The notes under the pieces are model-generated. The model did not search any database, was not told the DNA's origin, and saw nothing but the letters and a program-made list of their open reading frames with translations. DNA of 47,901 nt, taken from Spirochaetota bacterium (GTDB taxonomy: Bacteria; Spirochaetota; Spirochaetia; Sphaerochaetales; Sphaerochaetaceae). The stretch lies in the NCBI GenBank assembly GCA_918298275.1, contig CAKJZO010000021.1, positions 1 through 47,901 on the forward strand, read 5' to 3'. The translations under genes were made by a program, and so were the position numbers. Numbering within the stretch: position 1 is the stretch's first letter; each line of letters begins with the position of its first letter. Below, in pieces: positions 36,816-45,387 of this stretch.

Positions 36816-38903
36816 ATGGCAAACGCAAAAGACCTTTTCCGTCAGAACTTCATCGAATATGCATCATATGTCATAAAGGACAGGGCCATCCCCGATATCG
36901 AGGACGGTCTCAAGCCCGTACAAAGAAGAATCCTGCACACTATGATTGAGATGGACGACGGGCGCTTCAACAAGGTAGCCAACGTCGTCGGTTCGACCAT
37001 GCACTACCATCCGCACGGTGATGCTTCAATTTACACGGCTCTCGTCAATCTGGCCAACTGCGACCTCTTCATAGACAAGCAGGGTAACTACGGAAACTTC
37101 ATGACAGGTGACGGGCCTGCCGCCGCCAGATACATCGAGTGCCGCCTGCTTCCGTTTGCAAAGAAGGTCCTCTACAACCCCGAGATCACCGAGTACGTCG
37201 AGTCCTACGACGGCAGAAGCAAGGAACCCGTGGTCTTCCCGGCAAAGATCCCCGTAGTCCTCATCCAGGGCACCGAGGGTATTGCCGTCGGTATGTCCAC
37301 CAAGATCCTGCCGCACAACGCACACGAGGTCATCGATGCCCAGATAGCCGCCATCAAGGGGGAGGACTTTGAGCTCTATCCCGATTTCCCGGGCGGCGGA
37401 ATCATGGACGTCTCGGACTATCAGGACGGTCTGGGCTCCGTAGCCGTCAGGGCCAAGCTCGATACCTCCAATGCCAAGAAGATTATCATCGAGGAGCTTC
37501 CGTACGGCGTTGACAGCGAGAAGATGATTAAATCCATCGAGGATGCCATCAAGAAGGGAAGGCTCAAGATCCAGAGCGTCAGCGACTTCACGGCAGACTC
37601 TGTCAACATCGAGATCTCCCTGGCCAAGGGAACCTATACAAAGGACGTCGTCGATGCCCTCTACGCCTACACGCTCTGCGAGCAGAAGATTTCGGTCAAC
37701 TGCCTTGTCATCCGCGACAAGCTCCCGCATGTCTGTACCGTCAGCGATGTAATCCGATACCATGCAGACCACATCCTCGAGGTTTCCAAAAAGGAGCTGG
37801 AGGTCCAGCGCGGACATCTGTTCGACAGACTGCACACCAGGACCTTGGAGCGCATCTTCATCGAGGAACGCATCTACAAGCGTATCGAGCAGAAGAGGAC
37901 CCAGGAGGCCGTTGTGCAGGCAATCCGCACAGGTTTCGAGCCCTATGCCGACCAGCTGGTACGCGAGATTACCGACGATGACATCGACCACCTGCTCAAG
38001 ATCCCAATCCGCAGGATATCGCTCTTCGACATCGAGAAGAACCATCAGGAAATCGACCAGATCAATGCCGATATCAAGCAGGTCGACTACGACCTTTCGC
38101 ATCTGGATGAGTATTCCATCAAGACGCTGAACAACATCAAGGCCGACCTTGATGCCGAGACCCACAGGCGCAAGACCGTGATTGCAGACTTCAACATGGT
38201 CGATGTGCGCGATGTGGCAAAGCGCGACCTCGATCTCAGATATGACGGTTCAACCGGTTATCTGGGCACCAACGTCAAGACAGGCACTCCGCTCTTCAAG
38301 GTCTCCGAGTTCGACAAGATCCTCATAGTGCAGAAGAACGGAACCTACTACTGTTCCAACGTGCCGGACAAGCTGTTCGTGGGCAAGGACATCACATACT
38401 GCGGTCTTGCGGACAAGGAAGTTCTGGAAGACATAGTGTTTACCGTCATCTATCTGGACAAGAAGACCAAGGTCACTTACATCAAGCGCTGCAAGCTCAG
38501 CGGATTCATCATGAACAAGCCCTACGAGCTTCTGCCCGATCCGGACAACAACTCGCTCAAGAAGCTTTCGGTTCTCCCGAACGCCGAGGTTACCGTCACA
38601 TACAAGGGACCGAGCCGCATAAAGGAATCGACCTTCCTGTTCTCGGACTATCTGGTAAAGGGTGCAAAGGCCGGCGGCGTAACCATCACCAAGAAGGAGA
38701 TAGCCTCAATCCGCATCAAGGCATGCAAACTGGTGGAGTCAGCTCCCAAGCAGAACATCGATAGCGAAGTTGATGAAGAAGAGCCCGAGGATGAGGAAGT
38801 TGAAGTGAAGGAAGAGCCCAAGGTGAAGGCTGTTTCCGAGCCCAAGAGCTCCAAGAAATCTTCCGACGATGATATGCCGGGGTTGTTCGACGATGTTGAC
38901 TAG
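36816..38903 (+). CDS. parC: DNA topoisomerase IV subunit A, with acidic C-terminal tail
   Basis: YASYVIKDRAIPDIEDGLKPVQRRILH, DGPAAARYIECRL; short C-terminal region, no QRRGGKG GyrA box. Confidence 0.92.
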   Translation: MANAKDLFRQNFIEYASYVIKDRAIPDIEDGLKPVQRRILHTMIEMDDGRFNKVANVVGSTMHYHPHGDASIYTALVNLANCDLFIDKQGNYGNFMTGDGPAAARYIECRLLPFAKKVLYNPEITEYVESYDGRSKEPVVFPAKIPVVLIQGTEGIAVGMSTKILPHNAHEVIDAQIAAIKGEDFELYPDFPGGGIMDVSDYQDGLGSVAVRAKLDTSNAKKIIIEELPYGVDSEKMIKSIEDAIKKGRLKIQSVSDFTADSVNIEISLAKGTYTKDVVDALYAYTLCEQKISVNCLVIRDKLPHVCTVSDVIRYHADHILEVSKKELEVQRGHLFDRLHTRTLERIFIEERIYKRIEQKRTQEAVVQAIRTGFEPYADQLVREITDDDIDHLLKIPIRRISLFDIEKNHQEIDQINADIKQVDYDLSHLDEYSIKTLNNIKADLDAETHRRKTVIADFNMVDVRDVAKRDLDLRYDGSTGYLGTNVKTGTPLFKVSEFDKILIVQKNGTYYCSNVPDKLFVGKDITYCGLADKEVLEDIVFTVIYLDKKTKVTYIKRCKLSGFIMNKPYELLPDPDNNSLKKLSVLPNAEVTVTYKGPSRIKESTFLFSDYLVKGAKAGGVTITKKEIASIRIKACKLVESAPKQNIDSEVDEEEPEDEEVEVKEEPKVKAVSEPKSSKKSSDDDMPGLFDDVD

Positions 38904-39618
38904 TCTTTCCGAAAGGATCCTGTACGAAGACAACCATCTGATTCTCATCAACAAGCTGCCCGGCGAGATAGTGCAGGCCGACAAGACAGGAGACATCACC
39001 CTTGCGGATGATGTGAAGCACTATCTCAAGGTCAGGTACAACAAGCCGGGCAATGTGTTTCTGGGACTTCCGCACAGGCTGGACAGGCCCACCAGCGGAA
39101 TAGTGATCTTTGCAAGGACGGACAAGGCCCTGAGCCGTCTGTCCGAGATGTTCCGCTCCGGAAAGATCGAGAAGCATTACTGGGCAATAACGGACAAGCA
39201 GCTGCCTGCCGAGAGCGGGGAGCTCTGTCATTATCTTTATAGAGACGCGCAGAAGAACAAGAGCTTTGCATACAGTCCGGCTCCGGACGGAGGCAAGCCC
39301 ACACTGCGCGGGGTGCGTCCTGATGATCTGCAGCTTGCCCGCCTGCAGTACAGGCAGATAGGGCAGTCGGAGCGATATGAGCTTTATGACATCAATCTGC
39401 TGACAGGGCGCCATCACCAGATCAGGGCCCAGCTTGCCGCCTGCGGGGTGCATATCAAGGGAGACCTCAAGTACGGTTTCCCGCGCTCCAATGCCGACGG
39501 CGGCATCTGCCTGCATTCCCATGAAATCATGTTCTCGCATCCGGTAGGGGGAACTCCGGTGCATGTGATTGCCCCTCCGCCCGAGGATCCGATCTGGTCA
39601 TATTTCGGAATCCAGTAA
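38893..39618 (+). CDS. RluA-family pseudouridine synthase
   Basis: PHRLDRPTSGIVIFARTDKALS and TGRHHQIRAQLA. Confidence 0.95.
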   Translation: MLTSLSERILYEDNHLILINKLPGEIVQADKTGDITLADDVKHYLKVRYNKPGNVFLGLPHRLDRPTSGIVIFARTDKALSRLSEMFRSGKIEKHYWAITDKQLPAESGELCHYLYRDAQKNKSFAYSPAPDGGKPTLRGVRPDDLQLARLQYRQIGQSERYELYDINLLTGRHHQIRAQLAACGVHIKGDLKYGFPRSNADGGICLHSHEIMFSHPVGGTPVHVIAPPPEDPIWSYFGIQ

Positions 39619-39699
39619 TTCAAACATCTGATATTTAGCTATCTCTCAATGTCCGCCATTGCAGTTTGACTCAATCAAAATAATAGAACCAACTGAAAG

Positions 39700-39727
39700 T
39701 TGACATCTGCCGAAACGGGTTTATACT
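39700..39727 (+). promoter_or_regulatory. gdhA promoter
   Basis: TTGACA (39700-39705)-N16-TATACT (39722-39727); ~60 nt leader and GGAGG SD. Confidence 0.75.
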
Positions 39728-39794
39728 GATTGTGCTGAAGGGCAGGATGCCGATGCGCCCTGCAATCAACAGTCAGCACCGCTTGGAGGAAAAA

Positions 39795-41132
39795 ATGTAC
39801 AAACTTGACGAGTTCATGGCTGAACTTGAGAGAAAGAACCCCGCACAGCCTGAGTTCATACAGGCAGCAAGAGAGGTCATCGCATCCGTTATCGATGTGG
39901 TCAACGCAAACCCGCTTTATCTGAAGAACAAGATCCTCGACAGGATCGTCGAGCCGGAAAGAATCATCCAGTTCAGAGTCGAGTGGGAAGATGACAATCA
40001 CGAGATCCAGGTCAACCGTGGATGGAGAGTCCAGTATAACAGCGCAATCGGACCCTACAAGGGAGGTCTGCGCTTCCATGCCAACGTTACCCTCGGAACC
40101 CTCAAGTTCCTCGGCTTCGAGCAGATCTTCAAGAACTCCCTCACAACACTGCCGATGGGCGGCGGAAAGGGCGGTTCGGACTTCTCGCCCAAGGGCAAGT
40201 CGGATGCTGAGATCATGCGCTTCTGCCGTGCTTTCATGACGGAGCTCGAGAAGTACATCGGTCCCGATACGGATGTTCCTGCAGGAGATCTTGGAGTAGG
40301 CGGACGCGAGATCGGCTATCTCTACGGCACATACCGCAAGATCCGCAACGAGAACACCGGCGTGCTCACAGGCAAAGGCTGGGGCTGGGGCGGTTCTCTG
40401 GTCAGACCTGAAGCCACAGGCTACGGCACAATGTATTTTGCAAACGAGATGCTCAAGGAGCACAACGATAAATTCGAAGGAAAGCGTGTTGCAATCTCCG
40501 GTTTCGGCAACGTCGCATGGGGCGCCGTCACGAAGGCCACACAGCTGGGCGCAAAGGTCGTGACCCTCTCCGGTCCTGACGGATACATCTACGACGAGAA
40601 CGGAGTAAACACTCCGGAGAAGATCGCATACATGCTCGAGCTCAGAGCTTCCAACATGGATGTCATCGAGCCGTACGCAAAGAAGTTCGGTGCCAAGTTC
40701 ATCAAGGGCAAGAAGCCTTGGGAAGTTCCCGTAGACATGGCTTTCCCGTGCGCTCTTCAGAACGAGCTCAACGGTGAGGATGCAAAGCAGCTGATCGCCA
40801 ACGGCGTGAAGTATGTGGTCGAGACATCCAACATGGGATGCACGCCTGAGGCCATCGAAGCCTTCCAGACTGCACGCATTCCGTTTGCACCGGGCAAGGC
40901 TGCCAACGCAGGCGGAGTCGCCGTCTCCGGTCTTGAGATGAGCCAGAACGCAGAACACTACTTCTGGTCAGCCGAGGAAGTCGATGAGAAGCTTCACAGA
41001 ATCATGCAGGGAATCCACGAGGCATGTGCCCGCGAAGGCAAGTGTGCAGACGGCTACATCGACTACGTCAAGGGTGCAAACATCGCCGGCTTCAAGAAAG
41101 TCGCCGATGCAATGTGCCAGCAGGGTTTCTGA
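39795..41132 (+). CDS. gdhA: Hexameric glutamate dehydrogenase (NADP-type)
   Basis: RVQYNSAIGPYKGGLRFH, LPMGGGKGGSDFSPKGKSDAEIMRFC, GFGNVAWGA. Confidence 0.98.
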   Translation: MYKLDEFMAELERKNPAQPEFIQAAREVIASVIDVVNANPLYLKNKILDRIVEPERIIQFRVEWEDDNHEIQVNRGWRVQYNSAIGPYKGGLRFHANVTLGTLKFLGFEQIFKNSLTTLPMGGGKGGSDFSPKGKSDAEIMRFCRAFMTELEKYIGPDTDVPAGDLGVGGREIGYLYGTYRKIRNENTGVLTGKGWGWGGSLVRPEATGYGTMYFANEMLKEHNDKFEGKRVAISGFGNVAWGAVTKATQLGAKVVTLSGPDGYIYDENGVNTPEKIAYMLELRASNMDVIEPYAKKFGAKFIKGKKPWEVPVDMAFPCALQNELNGEDAKQLIANGVKYVVETSNMGCTPEAIEAFQTARIPFAPGKAANAGGVAVSGLEMSQNAEHYFWSAEEVDEKLHRIMQGIHEACAREGKCADGYIDYVKGANIAGFKKVADAMCQQGF

Positions 41133-41150
41133 TAAACCCCTTGATCATTC

Positions 41151-41185
41151 AAAGCCCGAGAGGAAAACCTCCCGGGCTTTTTGTT
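41151..41185 (+). terminator. Rho-independent terminator after gdhA
   Basis: AAAGCCCGAGAGG-AAAA-CCTCCCGGGCTTT-TTGTT. Confidence 0.85.
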
Positions 41186-41276
41186 AGTAAGAACGGCAGG
41201 AAAATGCAGATTCGTACTAACTTTTTATATTTTCACTTTTCAAATTATGGTATTGTAGGTGCAACGGAGGCTTTGT

Positions 41277-44192
41277 ATGCACTACGAGCTCGATGAAACC
41301 TGGATGCCGTTCTCCTCTCTGATGCTTAAGCACATATACAACGTGCTTCTCATCTGCTCGGAGTATGACCGCTTCATGCTGGAGGAAGACGGAAGGGTTG
41401 AAGAAGAGCTCTACAAGGAGTATACGTCGCTCGGACTTTCCAACCCTCCCAAGATCACCCATGTAAGCAGTGAAGAGAAAGCCCTTGAACTGCTGAAGGA
41501 GTTGGATTTCGATCTGGTGATCTCCATGCTGGATCTCGGCTCCGGCAGGGTCGAGGCGCTTGCCCAGCAGGTCAAGGAGCTGTACCCTGAGCTTCCGTTC
41601 ATAGCTCTTTCGCCGTCGCCTGACCACAGGAAGGCAAAGGTCCTCAAGGGTGAGGACTGTCCGTACATAGACTTCATGTTCTACTGGCTGGGAGATCCGT
41701 CGGTGTTCCTGGCCATGGTAAAGCTCATGGAGGACCGCATGAACGTGGACCACGACACCGAGGAAGCCGATGTCGAGGTCATAATCTTCGTAGAAGACTC
41801 CGTGAAGTTCATATCCTCCTACCTGCCTCAGATGTACAAGCTTCTGATCGAGCAGAACAGAGCTTCCATCAGGGAAGCCCTGAACGAGTGGGGAACCAAG
41901 CTCCGCATGCGTGGGAGACCGAAGATTCTTCTGGGAAGAACCTACGACGAGGCCATGGAGATGTATAACAAGTACCGCCAGAATGTACTCGGAGTGATTA
42001 CGGACCTTACGTTCGATTCCCCGTGGGGCCGCGATTATGCCGGCGAACATCTGTTGAAGGCCATCAGGGCGGACAACCCCGAAATGCCGTTTCTGCTTCA
42101 GTCCACCAACAGGGAAGAGGCCAAGCGCATCGCCGACGAAAACGAGGCACAGTTTGTCTGGAAGCTTTCCCCTGATCACCACATGGAGCTTGCCGAGCAC
42201 TTCACCAAGTACTACGGCTTCGGGCCGTTCCTGTTCAAGAATCCGGAAACCGGAGAGGTGATTGCCAGCGTCTACAGGATGAAGGAGCTGCAGGAGCAGA
42301 TCCGCGTCATCCCGATTGAATCCTTTATCTATCACGTAAGGCGCAACGATCTTTCCCGTTGGCTCAGGGCCCAGTCCCTGTACAAGCTCGCCTCCAGGAT
42401 CAAACCGATTACGCTCAAGAAAGATGCCTCCAATGCCGAGGAGATGAGGCAGTTCATCTATACCACAATCAAGGAGTACCGCAAGGAAAGAACCCGCGGA
42501 ACGATAGCCCAGTTTTCAAGAGAGACCTATGATGAGACCCTGTTCTTCTCGAGAATCGGTGACGGATCCCTCGGCGGAAAGGGAAGGGGTCTTGCGTTCA
42601 TAGCCCTTGAGATGAAGGCGGCGCAGATCCGCAGCAAGTATGAAGGAATCTATGTCTCGATACCAAGGACCGTCGTAATCTCCACCGAGATCTTCGACCA
42701 GTTCATCTCCTGCAATGGCTTCAGGCCCGGCGATTTCATAGAGAAGTCAGATAACGAGATTCTGAGGATGTTCCTTGACGGGAGCATGCCTGCCGGTTTT
42801 GAGGATGACCTTGTGAGGATTCTGGAAGTCAATGACGTTCCATTGTCTGTGCGCTCTTCATCCCTGTTGGAAGACAGCCATTTCCAGCCTTTTGCAGGAG
42901 TCTACCAGACTTCCATGATTTCGAACTCAGGCAGTTTCGAGAAGAGGCTTTCGGATCTTGAAAAGGCGGTCAAGACAGTCTGGGCTTCGACTTACTTCAA
43001 GGGTGCCCGCGAGTACCTCAAGAGAACCGGCCATGCGGTCGAGGACGAGAAGATGGCCGTAATCATACAGCACATAACCGGAAGCGACCACGACGGCTAC
43101 TGGTTCCCCAATATCTCCGGGGTGGCGCGTTCCCTGGATTATTATCCTGCAGGAAGCAGGACTGCGGAGGATGGCATAGGGATGCTGGCATTCGGAATGG
43201 GCAAGACCATCGTGGACGAAGGCGAGAGCTTCCGTTTCTGTCCCGCAAAACCCAAGGTGCCGGTCAATTCCCTCAACGGGGGAGGCTCCTCGCAGAGAAT
43301 GTTCTATGCTCTGGACAGGAGCAGGGACTTCGATCCGTTCAGCGACATAGACAATCTGGTTCATCTGGATATGGAGAAGGCCTACGGCTGGAGCAATGCA
43401 GTCAAGGGCATAGTCTCGGTCATGACACCGTACGGATTCCTTTCTGAGAACTCGACGGACCAGGGTTTCAGGAGCCTGACGTTCAACGGAATAATAAAGT
43501 ACGACATGATTCCTCTGGCAAAGATCGTGGACGATGTGCTCAAACTGGGCTCGCGCACAATGAGCGAACCCGTGGAGATCGAGTTCGCGGTCAATCTGGA
43601 GCATCAGGACTGGATAGATTTCTCCATCCTGCAGATAAGGCCCATCTCCGGAACCGACCGTTTCGAGGATGTGGACATCACGGACAAGGAGACCGAAAGT
43701 GCCGTGATTGCCGCCAACAAGGTCATGGGCAACGGCAAGATCGAAGGACTGCACGATATAATCTGCGTAAAACCCGAAGCCTTCAAGCGCTCTGAGATGG
43801 TTGAGATGGCCGTGGAGCTTGAAAAGCTCAACGATGAGAACGAGGATCAGTACGTGCTGGTCGTTGCCGGCCGTCTGGGTTCATCGGACAACTGGCTCGG
43901 AATCCCGTGCTCATGGCCTCAGATCTCCAAGGCTCACGTGATAGTGGAGACCGGTCTGAAGGAGATACAGGCCGAACCCAGCGAAGGCACCCACTTCTTC
44001 CAGAACGTGACCTCACTGGGATGCATCTACATCTCCAACAATCCCGCATCGGGAGACGGGAAGGTGGACTTCGAATCCATTATGAAACTGCCGCTTGTCA
44101 GACAGACGAAACACTTCGTGCATGTCCGCTCCGAGAAGGATCTGATTGTCAAAGCCGATGGTCTAAATGGGAAAGCCGTAGTGATTTTCTGA
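41277..44192 (+). CDS. Two receiver-like domains fused to PEP synthase/PPDK-type ATP-binding domain
   Basis: Receiver 2: IIFVEDS, VLGVITDLTF, FVWKLSPD. PPDK_N: GDGSLGGKGRGLAFI, LSVRSSSLLEDSHFQPFAGVYQTS. SD GGAGG before ATG 41277. Confidence 0.8.
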   Translation: MHYELDETWMPFSSLMLKHIYNVLLICSEYDRFMLEEDGRVEEELYKEYTSLGLSNPPKITHVSSEEKALELLKELDFDLVISMLDLGSGRVEALAQQVKELYPELPFIALSPSPDHRKAKVLKGEDCPYIDFMFYWLGDPSVFLAMVKLMEDRMNVDHDTEEADVEVIIFVEDSVKFISSYLPQMYKLLIEQNRASIREALNEWGTKLRMRGRPKILLGRTYDEAMEMYNKYRQNVLGVITDLTFDSPWGRDYAGEHLLKAIRADNPEMPFLLQSTNREEAKRIADENEAQFVWKLSPDHHMELAEHFTKYYGFGPFLFKNPETGEVIASVYRMKELQEQIRVIPIESFIYHVRRNDLSRWLRAQSLYKLASRIKPITLKKDASNAEEMRQFIYTTIKEYRKERTRGTIAQFSRETYDETLFFSRIGDGSLGGKGRGLAFIALEMKAAQIRSKYEGIYVSIPRTVVISTEIFDQFISCNGFRPGDFIEKSDNEILRMFLDGSMPAGFEDDLVRILEVNDVPLSVRSSSLLEDSHFQPFAGVYQTSMISNSGSFEKRLSDLEKAVKTVWASTYFKGAREYLKRTGHAVEDEKMAVIIQHITGSDHDGYWFPNISGVARSLDYYPAGSRTAEDGIGMLAFGMGKTIVDEGESFRFCPAKPKVPVNSLNGGGSSQRMFYALDRSRDFDPFSDIDNLVHLDMEKAYGWSNAVKGIVSVMTPYGFLSENSTDQGFRSLTFNGIIKYDMIPLAKIVDDVLKLGSRTMSEPVEIEFAVNLEHQDWIDFSILQIRPISGTDRFEDVDITDKETESAVIAANKVMGNGKIEGLHDIICVKPEAFKRSEMVEMAVELEKLNDENEDQYVLVVAGRLGSSDNWLGIPCSWPQISKAHVIVETGLKEIQAEPSEGTHFFQNVTSLGCIYISNNPASGDGKVDFESIMKLPLVRQTKHFVHVRSEKDLIVKADGLNGKAVVIF

Positions 44193-44202
44193 TAAATAAA
44201 AG

Positions 44203-44235
44203 ACCGCAGAGGACATTGTTTTCCGCTGCGGTCAT
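44203..44235. terminator. Stem-loop between convergent genes
   Basis: GACCGCAG...CTGCGGTC inverted repeat. Confidence 0.6.
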
Positions 44236-44257
44236 ATTGTCTTGATTTGTTTGTCTA

Positions 44258-45214
44258 TTACTTCTTGAATCCCTGAACAAGCTTCTGAAGTGCGGTGATC
44301 TCATAGCTTGCGAGATCGGTTAAGCTCTCAAGTTTCTTGCCCTTGAAATCGAACTTGCCGTTTGTCACATATTCATTCAATGTTCCCCAGTCCATGTACT
44401 GGACGGCATACATTGCAGTTTCGAAATCTTCTGCCTGTGATTCCGTCAGACCGAAATACTGTCCGAGGGCGTAATAGTTCGGGCTGTAGTCTGTATCGTC
44501 GTCCCACCAGCTGTCGGTACTGTCATATGTCCAGCCGTCGCCTGTGTAGCTGTCCCAGTTGTCCCAGCTGGAAGATGAACTGTCGGAATACCAGCTGCTG
44601 TAGTCATCATCGCCCAATCCGCTGAAGAGGCTGGCAAGATCGGACATGTCGATTACATCATAGCCCTGGGGAACGGCGAACTTGGAGGCATCGGCCTTCT
44701 GGGTGACGGATTCGATGTAGATGATGGAGTCCACGCTCTGGATTGCGTAGAGGTCGTTGCCGTTGTACCAGTAGGTGCTGATTATGCCGTCGGCGTCCTT
44801 TGAGTTCTCGTAGTAATAGCTCTTGCCGTCGAGCTTGCCGTTGCCGCTGCCCAGGACCTCATAGGAGGAGGGGAAGGTCATGATGTCGTCGTCGCCTTCT
44901 TCGTAGGCCATGGAGATGACTGATTTGTCGCTGTCGCTGATGAGATAGTATTTGCCGTCCATGATCAGGATCCTCATGGACTCTCCCTCTGCGGAGACCT
45001 CCATGTAGTAGGAGCCTGCATGCTCGGATACATAGACGGGGCTTCCTGTTCCGGTCTTGGAGCCGTTGGAGCCCATTTCGTAGCTGGTTCCCTTGAGTGT
45101 GTACTCGCCGGATTTGAAGATGTTTCCGTATTTGGTGAATTTCGTTGATGTGGCGGCGAAAGCGCATGAAGCGACAAGAACAGCCACCAGAATTATTGCA
45201 AGAGTCCTTTTCAT
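44258..45214 (-). CDS. Secreted protein with Ser/Asp/Trp/Tyr-rich low-complexity region
   Basis: Signal peptide MKRTLAIILVAVLVASCAFA; DDDYSSWYSDSSSSSWDNWDSYTGDGWTYDSTDSWWDDDTDYS; SD AAAGGAG. Confidence 0.85.
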   Translation of the reverse strand: MKRTLAIILVAVLVASCAFAATSTKFTKYGNIFKSGEYTLKGTSYEMGSNGSKTGTGSPVYVSEHAGSYYMEVSAEGESMRILIMDGKYYLISDSDKSVISMAYEEGDDDIMTFPSSYEVLGSGNGKLDGKSYYYENSKDADGIISTYWYNGNDLYAIQSVDSIIYIESVTQKADASKFAVPQGYDVIDMSDLASLFSGLGDDDYSSWYSDSSSSSWDNWDSYTGDGWTYDSTDSWWDDDTDYSPNYYALGQYFGLTESQAEDFETAMYAVQYMDWGTLNEYVTNGKFDFKGKKLESLTDLASYEITALQKLVQGFKK

Positions 45215-45387
45215 GATAATCTCCTTTCAAGTTTAACGTATATTCCAAGAATAAGTCCTGATACTCTTCTTGTAAATATAAACAATTCAGTTTAGACTAG
45301 AAATGACGCGCGTTTTCGGGCGTCGGAATAATCTTTCAAATCATTGATTGCCGCTCTTTGCGGCCAATTAGATCAAGGAGGCTCTTC

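Noticed and set aside
37026-38165. 379-aa - strand ORF opposite parC (also 35273-36181 opposite parE, 41217-42335 opposite the PEP-binding gene, 46486-47514 opposite nifJ, 20286-21293 opposite GH13)
   Set aside because: All are codon-bias shadows of confident genes on the other strand.
39675-40958. 427-aa - strand ORF opposite gdhA
   Set aside because: Antisense to well-supported gdhA; Cys/His/Leu-rich shadow translation, no family signature.
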